Assembly: GCF_004345365.1 (NCBI RefSeq)
Contig: NZ_SLVF01000001.1
Coordinates: 620,001-684,000 of the forward strand
From: Kribbella sp. VKM Ac-2568
GTDB lineage: Bacteria; Actinomycetota; Actinomycetes; Propionibacteriales; Kribbellaceae
Direction of reading: 5' to 3'
Length of the DNA stretch: 64,000 nt
Under the pieces are notes generated by a model. The model did not search any database, had not been told where the DNA came from, and saw nothing but the letters and a program-made list of their open reading frames with translations. Position 1 is the stretch's first letter. Every line of letters starts with the position of its first letter. Position numbers and translations under genes: made by a program. Below are positions 36,944 to 44,814 of the stretch, piece after piece.

Positions 36944-37803
36944 GCCATCTCCTTCTTCGCGGCGTGCGGGTTGAGGCTGCGCTGCGCGACCACGCGGCGC
37001 GGACGGTTCGACACTCGGGTCACCCAGTAGTCCGGGTCGTAGGTGTCGTCGCCGGTGATCGCCTGCCACAGCTTGACCCGGTTGTAGATCTCCAGCCGGC
37101 CGGTGGCGTTCTCGTACCAGGGGAAGTACTGCCCGAGCTCCCTGGCCACCTGCTCGTCGTACAGGTCGTCGGTGTTCCACAGCCGGACCTGGCGGACGGT
37201 CGGGTTGAACCGGATCTTGAACATGTAGCGGTCGACGGCGCTGTCGTTCTTGCGGCCGCCGTGCCAGATGCCGTGGTGCAGCAGCACCACGGTGCCGGCC
37301 GGGCAGGTGAGCCGGGTCTGGCCGAGCAGGTTCTGGTACCGGCCGGTGTCGGACTCGTTCGTCCGGCGCAGGTGGCTGCCGGGCACGCTGAGGGTGCCGC
37401 CCATCTCGAGCGTCACCTCCTGCGGGTAGTACATGAGCTGGACGTCGAAGGCGTCCTCGCGGACGTCGATGATCGCGTCACCGTGCAGGTTCTGCGCCTC
37501 GCCCTCGTGCGCCTTGCGGATGTGGACCGCGTGGTGGTCGACGGTCGGCTCGGGTCCGACCAGGCTGTGGATGGCGCCGGCGATCTCGGGCAGTTGTACC
37601 AGCCGCTGGACGAACTCGCTGTCCTGGAACGCCTCGGACAGCGGGGTGCCGTAGGGGACGCCGGGGATGCCGGACTTCAGGACATCGATCGCCTGCTGGT
37701 TCATCTCGTCGGGGACGACGGCGTCCATCCGGAACGAACCGGTGGCGACGAACTGCGCCATCTGGACCGAGGTGAGCAGGTTCTTGCGATGCGGTTGGGT
37801 CAT
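36940..37803 (-). CDS. Phytanoyl-CoA dioxygenase (PhyH) family, Fe(II)/2-oxoglutarate dioxygenase
   Basis: The 287-residue protein has the double-stranded-helix iron site: NLHGDAII (H-x-D), and a distal His in LLHHGIWHGGRKN, with the 2-oxoglutarate-binding Arg expected in DRYMFKIRFNP. Family members hydroxylate small molecules, including compatible solutes and natural-product intermediates. GGGAG lies before the ATG. It is divergent from an AraC regulator across a 111-bp gap and translationally coupled to a 99-aa protein. Confidence 0.88.
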   Translation of the reverse strand: MTQPHRKNLLTSVQMAQFVATGSFRMDAVVPDEMNQQAIDVLKSGIPGVPYGTPLSEAFQDSEFVQRLVQLPEIAGAIHSLVGPEPTVDHHAVHIRKAHEGEAQNLHGDAIIDVREDAFDVQLMYYPQEVTLEMGGTLSVPGSHLRRTNESDTGRYQNLLGQTRLTCPAGTVVLLHHGIWHGGRKNDSAVDRYMFKIRFNPTVRQVRLWNTDDLYDEQVARELGQYFPWYENATGRLEIYNRVKLWQAITGDDTYDPDYWVTRVSNRPRRVVAQRSLNPHAAKKEMA

Positions 37804-37914
37804 GTCTCTCCCTTTCGGGGCGACTGGGCCTTGGTGGTCACTACTCGTCCAGGTTAGGTATCGATGCTCTTGTTTCGCGTGGGTTGAGTTCACCACTGAT
37901 GGTAATTTCTCACC
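37804..37914. promoter_or_regulatory. Divergent promoter region between phyH-like and araC-like genes
   Basis: This AT-richer 111-bp gap carries the start regions of both genes. An imperfect palindrome, TCACCA-CTGA-TGGTAA, at about 37890-37905 is the best candidate for the AraC-family protein site. The same TCACCA sequence recurs next to the regulator ATG. Confidence 0.45.
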
Positions 37915-38712
37915 ATGATTCCGTTGCACCTGGCCGAGCCGCCGGAGGTCGTGAACGTCGGTGTGGGGGTGCACGGGGTGCGCGGGCCGCGGGACATCTT
38001 CCGGCTGCCCGACCTGTGGCAGTTCCACCTCTACGGGTACTCGGCGGACCTGACCGTGAGCGGCACGACGTACCCGGTCGCGCCGGGATCGGTCAGCCTG
38101 ACGCCGGCCGGAGTACAGGTGCAGTTCGACTACCGCGGGCGGTCGGAGCACCTGTACGTGCACTTCCGGCCGCGCCCGGTCGGAGAGCCGTCGTACGTCC
38201 CGGTCGTGCAGGACGCCGGTACGGCGGCGCCGGCGCTGTCCGACATGCTCCGCTCGGCGATCGGGGCGTCGCCGAGCGGCTCGGCCCGGGTGGTGTCCGA
38301 GGTGTGGGCGGCGTTGTGGCGGGTGGCGCAGCTTTCGGCTCCACTCACCGAGGGTGGGGCGGTCGCCGGACACTCGGCAGTGTCGGCGGCGATCGCGTAC
38401 ATCGAGGCGAACCTGGCCCGGCCGTTGGCGGTTCCCGCGCTGGCGGCCGCGGCCGGGGTGTCGCACAACCACCTGACGCGGTTGTTCCGGGCGGAGACGG
38501 GGATGACGGTGGTCGCGTACATCCGGCAGCGGCGGATGACCCGGGCTCGCCACCTGCTCGTCTCGTCGACCTTGTCGATCCCGGCGGTCGCCGCCTCGGT
38601 GGGCATCCCCGACCTGCAGGCCTTCAACAAGGCGTGCCACCGGGAACTCGGCGGACCGCCTCGCGTAGTACGGGCCGGAAACGCGGTGGCCGGTGGTGGG
38701 CGGGTCGTCTAG
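37915..38712 (+). CDS. AraC-family transcriptional regulator
   Basis: The 265-residue protein has an N-terminal cupin-like sensor (VAPGSVSLTPAGVQVQFDYR) and a C-terminal pair of HTH motifs (LAVPALAAAAGVSHNHLTRL then FRAETGMTVVAYIRQRRMTR). The divergent arrangement with the phyH-like gene suggests it regulates that pair of genes. The second HTH ends in a somewhat divergent AFNKACHRELGGPP in place of the usual HFSRxFKRxxGxSP. Confidence 0.9.
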   Translation: MIPLHLAEPPEVVNVGVGVHGVRGPRDIFRLPDLWQFHLYGYSADLTVSGTTYPVAPGSVSLTPAGVQVQFDYRGRSEHLYVHFRPRPVGEPSYVPVVQDAGTAAPALSDMLRSAIGASPSGSARVVSEVWAALWRVAQLSAPLTEGGAVAGHSAVSAAIAYIEANLARPLAVPALAAAAGVSHNHLTRLFRAETGMTVVAYIRQRRMTRARHLLVSSTLSIPAVAASVGIPDLQAFNKACHRELGGPPRVVRAGNAVAGGGRVV

Positions 38713-38722
38713 GGTTCGCGGC

Positions 38723-39460
38723 ATGTATGAGCTGATCCCGGTGGCCACCGCGCCCGAACTGGACGAAGAAGCGGGCAAGCGGTTCGTGGAGGAGTGGCCG
38801 GAGTTCATCTTCCACGATGCCGGGGTGAAGGTTTACCGGGAGCGGCGGCGGTCGTACTTCCTCGACTGGGAGTTCTACCTGGTGTCGGTCGAGGACCGGC
38901 GGTTGATCGGCGGGTGCTGGGGTGTGCCTATCGCCTGGGACGAGACGGTTTCGGACCTGCCCGGTGGGTTCACGGATGCGCTGGGGCGGGCGGTGGAGTC
39001 TCGGGAGGCCGGTGTGGTGCCGGACACGTTCGTGCTGATGGCCGCGGCGGTGCGTAACGACGAGCAGGGCAAGGGGCATGCCGGCCGGGTGATCACGGCG
39101 GTGAAGGAACAGGCGGCTCTGGCTGGGTTGACGCGGATGATCGCTCCAGTGCGGCCGACGTTGAAGGCGCGGTATCCGCTGACCGATATCGCCGAGTTCA
39201 TGACCTGGACCCGGGCCGACGGGCTGCCGCTGGATCCTTGGCTGCGGACGCACGTTCGCCTCGGCGCTCGGTTGCTGGCGCCGGCTCCGGTGTCCCAGAC
39301 GATGACCGGCACGGTCGAGGAATGGGAGAAGTGGACCGGGCTCGCACTGCCGGCCAGTGGTACCTACGTGATCCCCGACGGGCTGACCACGCTGGAGATC
39401 GACCGCGAGGCCGATCAGGGCATCTACCGCGAGCCCAACATCTGGCTACGTCACGCCTGA
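38723..39460 (+). CDS. GNAT-like N-acetyltransferase, unknown substrate
   Basis: The 245-residue protein has an acetyl-CoA-binding-like segment, VLMAAAVRNDEQGKGHAGRV (Q-G-K-G-x-A/G), then TAVKEQAALAGLTRMIAPVR, followed by a region about the P-x-x-K-x-x-Y-P pattern. This layout recurs in a family of actinobacterial GNAT-like proteins of unknown role. I start it at the ATG at 38723. The 3' end overlaps the convergent kinase gene by 15 bp. Confidence 0.7.
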   Translation: MYELIPVATAPELDEEAGKRFVEEWPEFIFHDAGVKVYRERRRSYFLDWEFYLVSVEDRRLIGGCWGVPIAWDETVSDLPGGFTDALGRAVESREAGVVPDTFVLMAAAVRNDEQGKGHAGRVITAVKEQAALAGLTRMIAPVRPTLKARYPLTDIAEFMTWTRADGLPLDPWLRTHVRLGARLLAPAPVSQTMTGTVEEWEKWTGLALPASGTYVIPDGLTTLEIDREADQGIYREPNIWLRHA

Positions 39461-40420
39461 CGACTCGCTAGGCCTTAGAGCCCGGGCGGTCAGGCTGTCG
39501 GGGCCGAGGTTTCCTCGGAGGATGTGGAGGCACGTTTCGCGGTCGGGACCGGTCACGGCTTGCTGGGCCCAGAGGGCGATGTCTTCCAAGGCTCGGGCGG
39601 CGCGGTAATAGGTCAGGCGGGTGTGATCGAGCGTGACCGGGCCGTAGCCCTTGAAGAACGCGTCCTCCTCGGCCTGCGTGGTGGGGCCGACGGAGCGCAT
39701 TCCGCCGAGCATGAACAGCAGGTCCTGCTCGACCGGCGCGAGTACTACGTCGTCCCAGTCGATCAGGTGCAGTTGCTCGGGAGCGACCAGGACATTGCCC
39801 AGGTGGGGGTCGGCGTGGCAGATAACCGGAGTACCGCCCAGCTCCCGGCGTGCGAACTCCTGGGTCAGCTCGACGACCCGCGCGATGGTCCGCTGGTTCT
39901 GTAGCCAGGTCGCGGCGAGTTCGGCCTCCAGGGCGTCCTGGGGTTCTCCGGCGCTGAACCTCTCTCCCAGGGACTTCGTGAGAGCCGGCATCTGGGCGTT
40001 GATGGGGTTTAGGCGGGGCATTGCGGCTGCCAGGGCGGCCGGTGGCTCGATGGCGTGTACCTCAGCCAGCAGAGCGCCGTACGAGGTCCACTGGTCCGTG
40101 GTGAGGCCTGTGTCGGCTGCACGGTCTCCGGTGATCCACGGGGCCAGGGAGAGGCGCTTGCCGTCCCGGACACTCCAGAGCTCGCCGGTGCGGGTTCTGA
40201 CTGGCCCTGGGATCCCCTGCACTCCGGAATCCACCAGGAACGCCGTGACCTTCGGCGCCACGTCGGTGCCTCCGCCGCTCCACTTCACCGCGTACTGCTC
40301 GCCTGTGGCGGTCGAGACCTGCCACACCTCGGCAGCCACGTCCGCCCCGTGGTGGACCGGCTTCAGGTCGGCCAGCTCCACGTCGAAGTCGTCGGCCACC
40401 CAGCGCACGAAGTCCGTCAC
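39446..40420 (-). CDS. Aminoglycoside phosphotransferase (APH)-family kinase
   Basis: The 324-residue protein has the APH/choline-kinase catalytic loop VICHADPHLGNVLVAPEQLH and the metal-binding LIDWDDVVLAP, plus a P-loop-like N-lobe. It phosphorylates a small molecule with ATP. Resistance is possible, but most chromosomal members act in metabolism, and nothing here indicates which. Confidence 0.85.
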   Translation of the reverse strand: MTDFVRWVADDFDVELADLKPVHHGADVAAEVWQVSTATGEQYAVKWSGGGTDVAPKVTAFLVDSGVQGIPGPVRTRTGELWSVRDGKRLSLAPWITGDRAADTGLTTDQWTSYGALLAEVHAIEPPAALAAAMPRLNPINAQMPALTKSLGERFSAGEPQDALEAELAATWLQNQRTIARVVELTQEFARRELGGTPVICHADPHLGNVLVAPEQLHLIDWDDVVLAPVEQDLLFMLGGMRSVGPTTQAEEDAFFKGYGPVTLDHTRLTYYRAARALEDIALWAQQAVTGPDRETCLHILRGNLGPDSLTARALRPSESSGVT

Positions 40421-40527
40421 CAGCCCCAGGATGCCTCCTTCCTCGTCACCCGGCGACCGAGTTGATCGCTGACGCCTGAAAGCCGCGCGGGGCCGGGGCT
40501 TCCTGGGCGGAGGTTGCCCCTGGCCGC

Positions 40528-40575
40528 GTTCGCAGTACGGGCGGTTCGCAGTACTGGCGGTTCGCAGTACGGGCG
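40528..40575. repeat. Three tandem 16-bp repeats at the yajQ 3' end
   Basis: The unit GTTCGCAGTACGGGCG occurs at 40528-40543, 40544-40559 (one change, G to T) and 40560-40575, ending directly at the yajQ stop codon. It contains the CGCAGTAC sequence that recurs across the window. Confidence 0.85.
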
Positions 40576-40576
40576 G

Positions 40577-41068
40577 TCAGCGGTAGTTGACGAACTGGAC
40601 CGCGAAGTCGAGGTCCTCGCCTTTGATGAGTGCCTGGACCGCCTGCAGGTCGTCCCGGCTCTTGCTGGACACCCGGAGCTCGTCACCCTGGATCTGCGCC
40701 TTGACGCCCTTCGGGCCCTCGTCGCGGATCAGCTTGGAGAGCTTCTTGGCGTTCTCCTGGGTGATGCCGGCGCTGATCGTGGCGTTGATCTTGTAGATCT
40801 TGCCGGACAGCTTCGGCTCGTCGGCCTCCAGGCCCTTGAGCGAGATCTGCCGCTTGACCAGCTTGTCCTTGAGCACGTCGAGGACGGCGTTCACCCGCTC
40901 CTCGGTGTTCGCCTGCATGTCGATCGAATCACCGGACCACTTGACGCCCGCGTCCACGTTCTTGAAGTCGAACCGCTGGCTGATCTCCTTCGCCGCCTGG
41001 TTGACGGCGTTGTCCACCTCCTGGTGATCGACCTTGTTCACGATGTCGAAGGAGGACTCCGAAGCCAT
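40577..41068 (-). CDS. yajQ: YajQ-family nucleotide-binding protein
   Basis: The 163-residue protein matches the YajQ/DUF520 family in length and sequence: [20 protein letters not shown], then QRFDFKN and [20 protein letters not shown]. Relatives bind cyclic di-GMP or other nucleotides and act as effectors. AAGGA precedes the ATG. It is divergent from the tRNA-Tyr gene. Confidence 0.93.
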   Translation of the reverse strand: MASESSFDIVNKVDHQEVDNAVNQAAKEISQRFDFKNVDAGVKWSGDSIDMQANTEERVNAVLDVLKDKLVKRQISLKGLEADEPKLSGKIYKINATISAGITQENAKKLSKLIRDEGPKGVKAQIQGDELRVSSKSRDDLQAVQALIKGEDLDFAVQFVNYR

Positions 41069-41150
41069 GGGCAGTTCCTTTCCGATTTGCTGTCAGGGGC
41101 ACTGTCTGTTGTATCGTCTCTCACGCCGCTCCTCGGAGCAGCATCACCCT

Positions 41151-41233
41151 GGCAGGTTGCCCGAGCGGCCAAAGGGAGCAGACTGTAAATCTGTCGGCTT
41201 ATGCCTACGCAGGTTCGAACCCTGCACCTGCCA
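41151..41233 (+). tRNA. tRNA-Tyr (anticodon GTA)
   Basis: A cloverleaf can be drawn: acceptor arms GGCAGGT (41151-41157) and ACCTGCC (41226-41232), D arm, anticodon loop CTGTAAA with GTA, a long type-II variable arm, and T arm with GGTTCGAACCC. The discriminator is A (41233). The CCA end is not encoded. The long variable arm is right for bacterial tRNA-Tyr. Confidence 0.95.
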
Positions 41234-41244
41234 CAGGGACGAAA

Positions 41245-41284
41245 CCGCCCCTGACTTGCGGAAACGCGGGTCAGGGGCGGTCTT
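41245..41284 (+). terminator. Terminator of tRNA-Tyr with nested GAAA loop
   Basis: An 11-bp perfect stem (41245-41255 CCGCCCCTGAC, 41270-41280 GTCAGGGGCGG) encloses TGCG-GAAA-CGCG, itself a small hairpin with a GNRA-type tetraloop, and is followed by TCTTC. The loop is identical to that of the hairpin at 43417-43450. Confidence 0.8.
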
Positions 41285-41351
41285 CACGTGTCCGGCTGTG
41301 TCCGGCTAGCTACGGCGATCTACGGGCATCCTTGTCCAGGGCTTGTCCACG

Positions 41352-41565
41352 CTAGGCGATGTCGCCCAGGTGGTCGTCCGTCAGAGCCAGCTCGATTCGC
41401 CGTTTTGGCCGCTTCGTCCTGCCCATCGATGCACGACGCATAGACCTTGAGGAGCACGTGACGCTGTGCCCGGCCCACTCGGCCACCTGTGTCGCCAGTA
41501 CGCCCCGAGTTGAGCCAGAGGCTCACGCATCCGTGCCGGAGGTCGTACGGCCGCCGTGCCAGTGG
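41352..41565 (-). pseudogene. C-terminal remnant of a tyrosine integrase, multiply frameshifted
   Basis: On the minus strand, three reading frames together spell the end of a phage/ICE-type tyrosine recombinase: PLARRPYDLRH (catalytic Arg), then in another frame LATQVAEWAGHSV (catalytic His), then LLKVYASCIDGQDEAAK (catalytic Tyr), then in another frame RRIELALTDDHLGDIA and a stop at 41352. At least two frameshifts and an upstream in-frame stop make it non-functional. It lies just past the tRNA-Tyr 3' end, the classic place for an integrase next to its attachment site. Confidence 0.82.
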
Positions 41566-41635
41566 TTATGCGTACTGCCAGTAGCTCAATGCCATCTTGC
41601 GAGCCTTGCTCCAGAACCGAGTAGACGTGTTCGGA

Positions 41636-41681
41636 TGAACCGGATTGCAGTAGGGCCGTGAACCGGATTGCAGTAGGGCCG
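41636..41681. repeat. Perfect 23-bp tandem duplication
   Basis: Two identical 23-bp units (41636-41658 and 41659-41681), beginning TGAACCGGATTGC. The unit is not a multiple of three, so it shifts any frame that crosses it. It lies inside the decayed element, just before the PIN-domain relic. Confidence 0.9.
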
Positions 41682-41682
41682 C

Positions 41683-41985
41683 CACCGCCATCCGCTACCT
41701 CGAGCGTGTTCTGAAGGGCAGCCACCCCGGACAGCCAGTAGAGCTGCGTCAAGGCGTTGTTCTGGAGGTCTGGCTCGACGGCGATGACCGCGGTTGCGAC
41801 GCTGACTTGTCGATCCTGCGCTGCGCCGCCGACCTGGACAGCCTCCACCGGGACACCGGCGCCCGAGTGCTGACCGATGACTCGGCATGCGCTTGCGAGC
41901 CCAACAGATGGGCCTGAAATCGGTGCAGCTGCCAGCGGACCATCGGATGCCGAGCGCGGCGCGCAAGGATGAGCTGCAGGAGTAG
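41683..41985 (+). pseudogene. 3' part of a PIN-domain gene, frameshifted
   Basis: One frame reads AIRYLERVLKGSHPGQPVEL and later DTGARVLTDDSA. Near 41889 the sequence shifts by one base and continues in the next frame as MRLRAQQMGLKSVQLPADHR then MPSAARKDELQE and a stop at 41983. Joined, TDDSAMRLRAQQMGLKSVQL matches the C-terminal strand/helix of PIN-domain ribonucleases (TGD..LR..A...GI.V). The 5' part is missing, disrupted by the tandem duplication. Confidence 0.6.
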
Positions 41986-42398
41986 AGGAGTCCGGAGGCA
42001 AAGCGCGAGGCAACCACAGCGGACCAGCGAGGACGAGAGGGCACGTCAGTGGAATCACCTAAGCTAAGTTCCACCGCGTGTCGACCCCGCGATCTCATAG
42101 GCCAACGCCAGGGTTAGGCGGGCGGCAAGCGCAGACGCACCCTGATGATTCCGATCCTGCTCGCTGCGTTTCCTCAGCAGTGGCTGTGCTCTGTAGGTGC
42201 TGACTTCTCGGCTGATCTGGCAGCCACCGTACGTGGCCTTGCGTAGAAACGAACAGGTGACAACCTGCGATAGGCAGGCGGATAACCGACACGTCGATGA
42301 AGCGGCGGATCGCGGCGGTGAGGCCTTTGACGCTGTTGAAGCTGCCGCGGCATCCTGCTCGGGCGCGACTAAGGGTTGACGCTGTTGATGCTGCCGGA
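41986..42398. other. Decayed DNA inside the integrated-element remnant
   Basis: No gene can be supported. There is a near-identical 22-bp direct repeat (42327-42348 and 42377-42398, TTGACGCTGTTGAWGCTGCC core) close to the end of the acetyltransferase gene. Base composition is less GC-rich than flanking genes, consistent with foreign DNA. Confidence 0.5.
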
Positions 42399-42875
42399 CT
42401 AGTCGAGCCGGAGCTCCAACGTCAGCTCGTCGTGCAACGGAATGTCGTAGGCGCCTGTCAGCGGGATGGATGGCTTGACAACCCGCGACGCGTCCACCGC
42501 GCCCGGGGAGACGCCGACGATGCGCAGGCCACGTCGTTGATAGAACCGCAGCGCATCCAGATTGTCGTTGGTGGTGATCAGCCAGAGCCGCTGGGCACCG
42601 GCCTGCCGGGCGACATCGGCTGCCGCGCCGATCAAGGCACCGCCGACGCCGAGGTGCCGCACCGGGGCGTCGATCGTGACGACCTCCAGTTCGTCGTCCA
42701 CGATCGTGTAGGTCAACAGGCCCACAATGCGGCCGTCCTGCTCGGCCACCAGGGCCGGAAGCGTCGCAGCGTCATAGGCGATTCCGTGCGCCACAGCGAT
42801 CGTGCCGCCCCAGGTGGCGGTCAGGACCTCAACGATGGCTTCACTGTCCGCGTCGGTGGCTGCTCGCACCTTCAT
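42399..42875 (-). CDS. GNAT-family N-acetyltransferase
   Basis: The 158-residue protein begins MKVRAATDADSEAIVEVLTA and contains the acetyl-CoA motif VVTIDAPVRHLGVGGALIGA (motif A, slightly divergent) and LWLITTNDNLDALRFYQRRG (motif B). This is a standard single-domain GNAT. The ATG at 42875 begins at the fold. Longer in-frame starts extend into unlikely sequence. It is the only intact gene in the remnant between tRNA-Tyr and the Shedu-like gene. Substrate unknown. Confidence 0.82.
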   Translation of the reverse strand: MKVRAATDADSEAIVEVLTATWGGTIAVAHGIAYDAATLPALVAEQDGRIVGLLTYTIVDDELEVVTIDAPVRHLGVGGALIGAAADVARQAGAQRLWLITTNDNLDALRFYQRRGLRIVGVSPGAVDASRVVKPSIPLTGAYDIPLHDELTLELRLD

Positions 42876-43241
42876 GGCGAGCAAAGCTACTACGAGTTTG
42901 TCCTGCAGGGACGGCTTATCAGTTGAGGGCGGCCCGGGGTTCGTCGACTGGCGGATGCGCCGGTTGACGGTGGCGCCGTGGGCGATGGGCAGGTGCACAG
43001 ACCCCAAGGGCTCGGGGGTGAATAGCATCGAAGCGGTCGGGTGTGGGTTCCCGCCGCTCATCACGGACCCAGATCCGTACCCAACACGCTCCGAGAGTCA
43101 GCGGACCTGATGAGACAGATGAGACGACCAAGACACCGATCAGGCTCGGCGTTCCTCCTGAGATGCTGACCGGGCCACTCATAACCCAGAGACTGAGAGT
43201 CATGTGCGCTCGCTTGTGGTGAGTGCCGGCGAGATCCACAC
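42876..43241. other. Gene-free stretch upstream of the acetyltransferase
   Basis: No supported gene. It should contain the acetyltransferase promoter. Frames on both strands are short and unlike known proteins. Repetitive GATGAGACAGATGAGACGAC at ~43109 is a small imperfect direct repeat. Confidence 0.4.
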
Positions 43242-43406
43242 TCGACCATCGCCCAGAATGGCGTACGGGCCTGCAACTACGACATGGCTGAGAGCGGCTA
43301 CGTCCGGATCCAGGTGTGCCACAAGAACTACGGCACGGGCGGCGGCTACACCGGATGCTCTGCTTGGAGTCAGTGGCTCTCGATTCGCGACGGCATCCCG
43401 AAGTAG
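43242..43406 (+). pseudogene. C-terminal fragment of a small Cys-containing (secreted-type) protein
   Basis: The frame reads GVRACNYDMAESGYVRIQVC then HKNYGTGGGYTGCSAWSQWL and ends SIRDGIPK. The spaced cysteines, Gly/Tyr content and W-S-x-W-L pattern resemble the ends of small secreted actinobacterial proteins. No start codon or signal peptide precedes it in frame. A terminator hairpin follows 11 nt after the stop, so it is a true gene end. Confidence 0.45.
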
Positions 43407-43416
43407 CTGAGCGCAC

Positions 43417-43455
43417 AGCCCCCGACCTGCGGAAACGCGAGTCGGGGGCTGCTTC
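43417..43455 (+). terminator. Terminator with the same nested GAAA loop as that of tRNA-Tyr
   Basis: A 10-bp perfect stem (43417-43426 AGCCCCCGAC, 43441-43450 GTCGGGGGCT) encloses TGCGGAAACGCG, the identical 12-nt loop core found at 41257-41268. GCTTCGTC follows. Confidence 0.75.
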
Positions 43456-43534
43456 GTCGGTGGGAATACGGGCGAGGAGACTGGGGGTTGGTCTGTACGT
43501 CGGGTTGGCTGAGTGAGCTAGGAGAGAGCGGGCG

Positions 43535-44698
43535 ATGAAACCCACCGAGTTCGTCAAGGTGAACAGTCAGTTCTGGGGGGATCATCTGCGGAGTGTGAGT
43601 GAGCATCTGCCCACCAGCCACTCGCGCGAGCTGCCCGGGCCGCTGGTCTATCCGCGGCTGATGGTGCTGACCGAGACTCCGGACTGGAACATCCTGGAGC
43701 TGGTCGGGGTGAGCCGGGAGTACCGCTCCCTCGAGGTGAAGCGGCAGAAGGCCGACAGCATCGACCAGTACTTCGGGGGCGCATCCTCCGCATCCGATGC
43801 GGTTGTGGTCCTGCAGGACGAGAGGGTCTTCAAGGACGCGACGATCGCCACTGAGTCTGCGCGCAGCGCACTCGCGGCCAGTTTCGCGGGTGCCGAGAGC
43901 CTGATCGGCAGTGAGGTAGTGGGTAGCGGCACCAAGCTCCTGCAGTTCGCCCCGGGGAACTACGCGACCTTCGAGCGTGTCCTGCTCGCTTCGACGGTCG
44001 ACTCGTCGGTCCGCCTCCACTGGACGTTCCTGGCGATCGCGATTCATCGGTCGGAGCCGGCGGACAAGTACCGGGATTACCTGCAGCAGCTGGTCTCCGC
44101 GTCCAACCATCTCGATCCGGTCGGCACCTTCAGCGTGCCGCGCGGCGAGGTGGAGCAGCGCCTCAAGAGCGACGCGTTCGCGAGCACGTACCTGATGCAC
44201 GGTCTCCCCGACGCGACTGCCAGTGAGTTCCTGGAGCAGCACGAGGACATCCTGTTGTCGGCGTTCGACGCGACGAAGCTGATCCGTGAGCCGTACCTCG
44301 AGTGGCGCGACGGCACCCCCGGTGCGGACGAGGTCGCGCTCACCCCGGACTTCATCCTCGAACGTGCGGACGGCAGCCACATCATCGGCGACCTGAAGTT
44401 GCCGCTGCTCGAGAACGCGTCCAAGGGCGGAAAGAAGCGCCACCGCTCGTACGGCGCACCCGTGCGCGACGGGTCGGCCAAGCTCACGCAGTACGAGGAG
44501 TACTTCCAAAGCCCCGAGAACCGCGCATTCGCCCAGGCGAAGTACGGCATCGAGGTCACCGACCCGCGCAAGCTCCTGGTGATCGGGAGCCAGGAAACCG
44601 TCGACCCCAGCGAGTTCGAGGAAGCGACCCAGGCCAACTCCTTCGAGATTGTCGACTACGACACGATCCTCCGCCTCCACCTCGCAGCCAAGTTCTAG
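43535..44698 (+). CDS. Shedu-type (DUF4263) PD-(D/E)XK nuclease protein, probable anti-phage defence
   Basis: The 387-residue protein has a C-terminal restriction-nuclease-like core: LTPDFILERADGSHIIGDLK (P-D ... D-L-K, metal-binding Asp ~272 and D-x-K ~286-288) followed by a Gln/Tyr helix TQYEEYFQ. This order and spacing match the DUF4263 domain of Shedu (SduA) single-gene defence proteins. The N-terminal ~220 residues are variable in that family and not recognised. GGAGAG precedes the ATG. It lies alone, right beyond the decayed integrated element and its terminator, a common setting for defence genes. Family assignment is from motif memory and needs a profile search. Confidence 0.72.
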   Translation: MKPTEFVKVNSQFWGDHLRSVSEHLPTSHSRELPGPLVYPRLMVLTETPDWNILELVGVSREYRSLEVKRQKADSIDQYFGGASSASDAVVVLQDERVFKDATIATESARSALAASFAGAESLIGSEVVGSGTKLLQFAPGNYATFERVLLASTVDSSVRLHWTFLAIAIHRSEPADKYRDYLQQLVSASNHLDPVGTFSVPRGEVEQRLKSDAFASTYLMHGLPDATASEFLEQHEDILLSAFDATKLIREPYLEWRDGTPGADEVALTPDFILERADGSHIIGDLKLPLLENASKGGKKRHRSYGAPVRDGSAKLTQYEEYFQSPENRAFAQAKYGIEVTDPRKLLVIGSQETVDPSEFEEATQANSFEIVDYDTILRLHLAAKF

Positions 44699-44776
44699 CT
44701 GCAGCCGGCCGGGGGCGTTGGTGACGCTCCAGGCCTAGCGGTGGCGGCGCGTCTGTTGGGGGTGCGGACATCAGAA

Positions 44777-44814
44777 CGGGACCTCGGACAGGCTATTTCT
44801 TGTCCGAGGTCCCG
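44777..44814. terminator. Bidirectional terminator holding the end of the MazG-like gene
   Basis: A perfect 14-bp stem (44777-44790 CGGGACCTCGGACA, 44801-44814 TGTCCGAGGTCCCG) with a 10-nt loop. The stop codon of the minus-strand gene lies in the loop, and its last codons form one arm. It can serve both the Shedu-like gene and the opposite gene. Confidence 0.75.
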
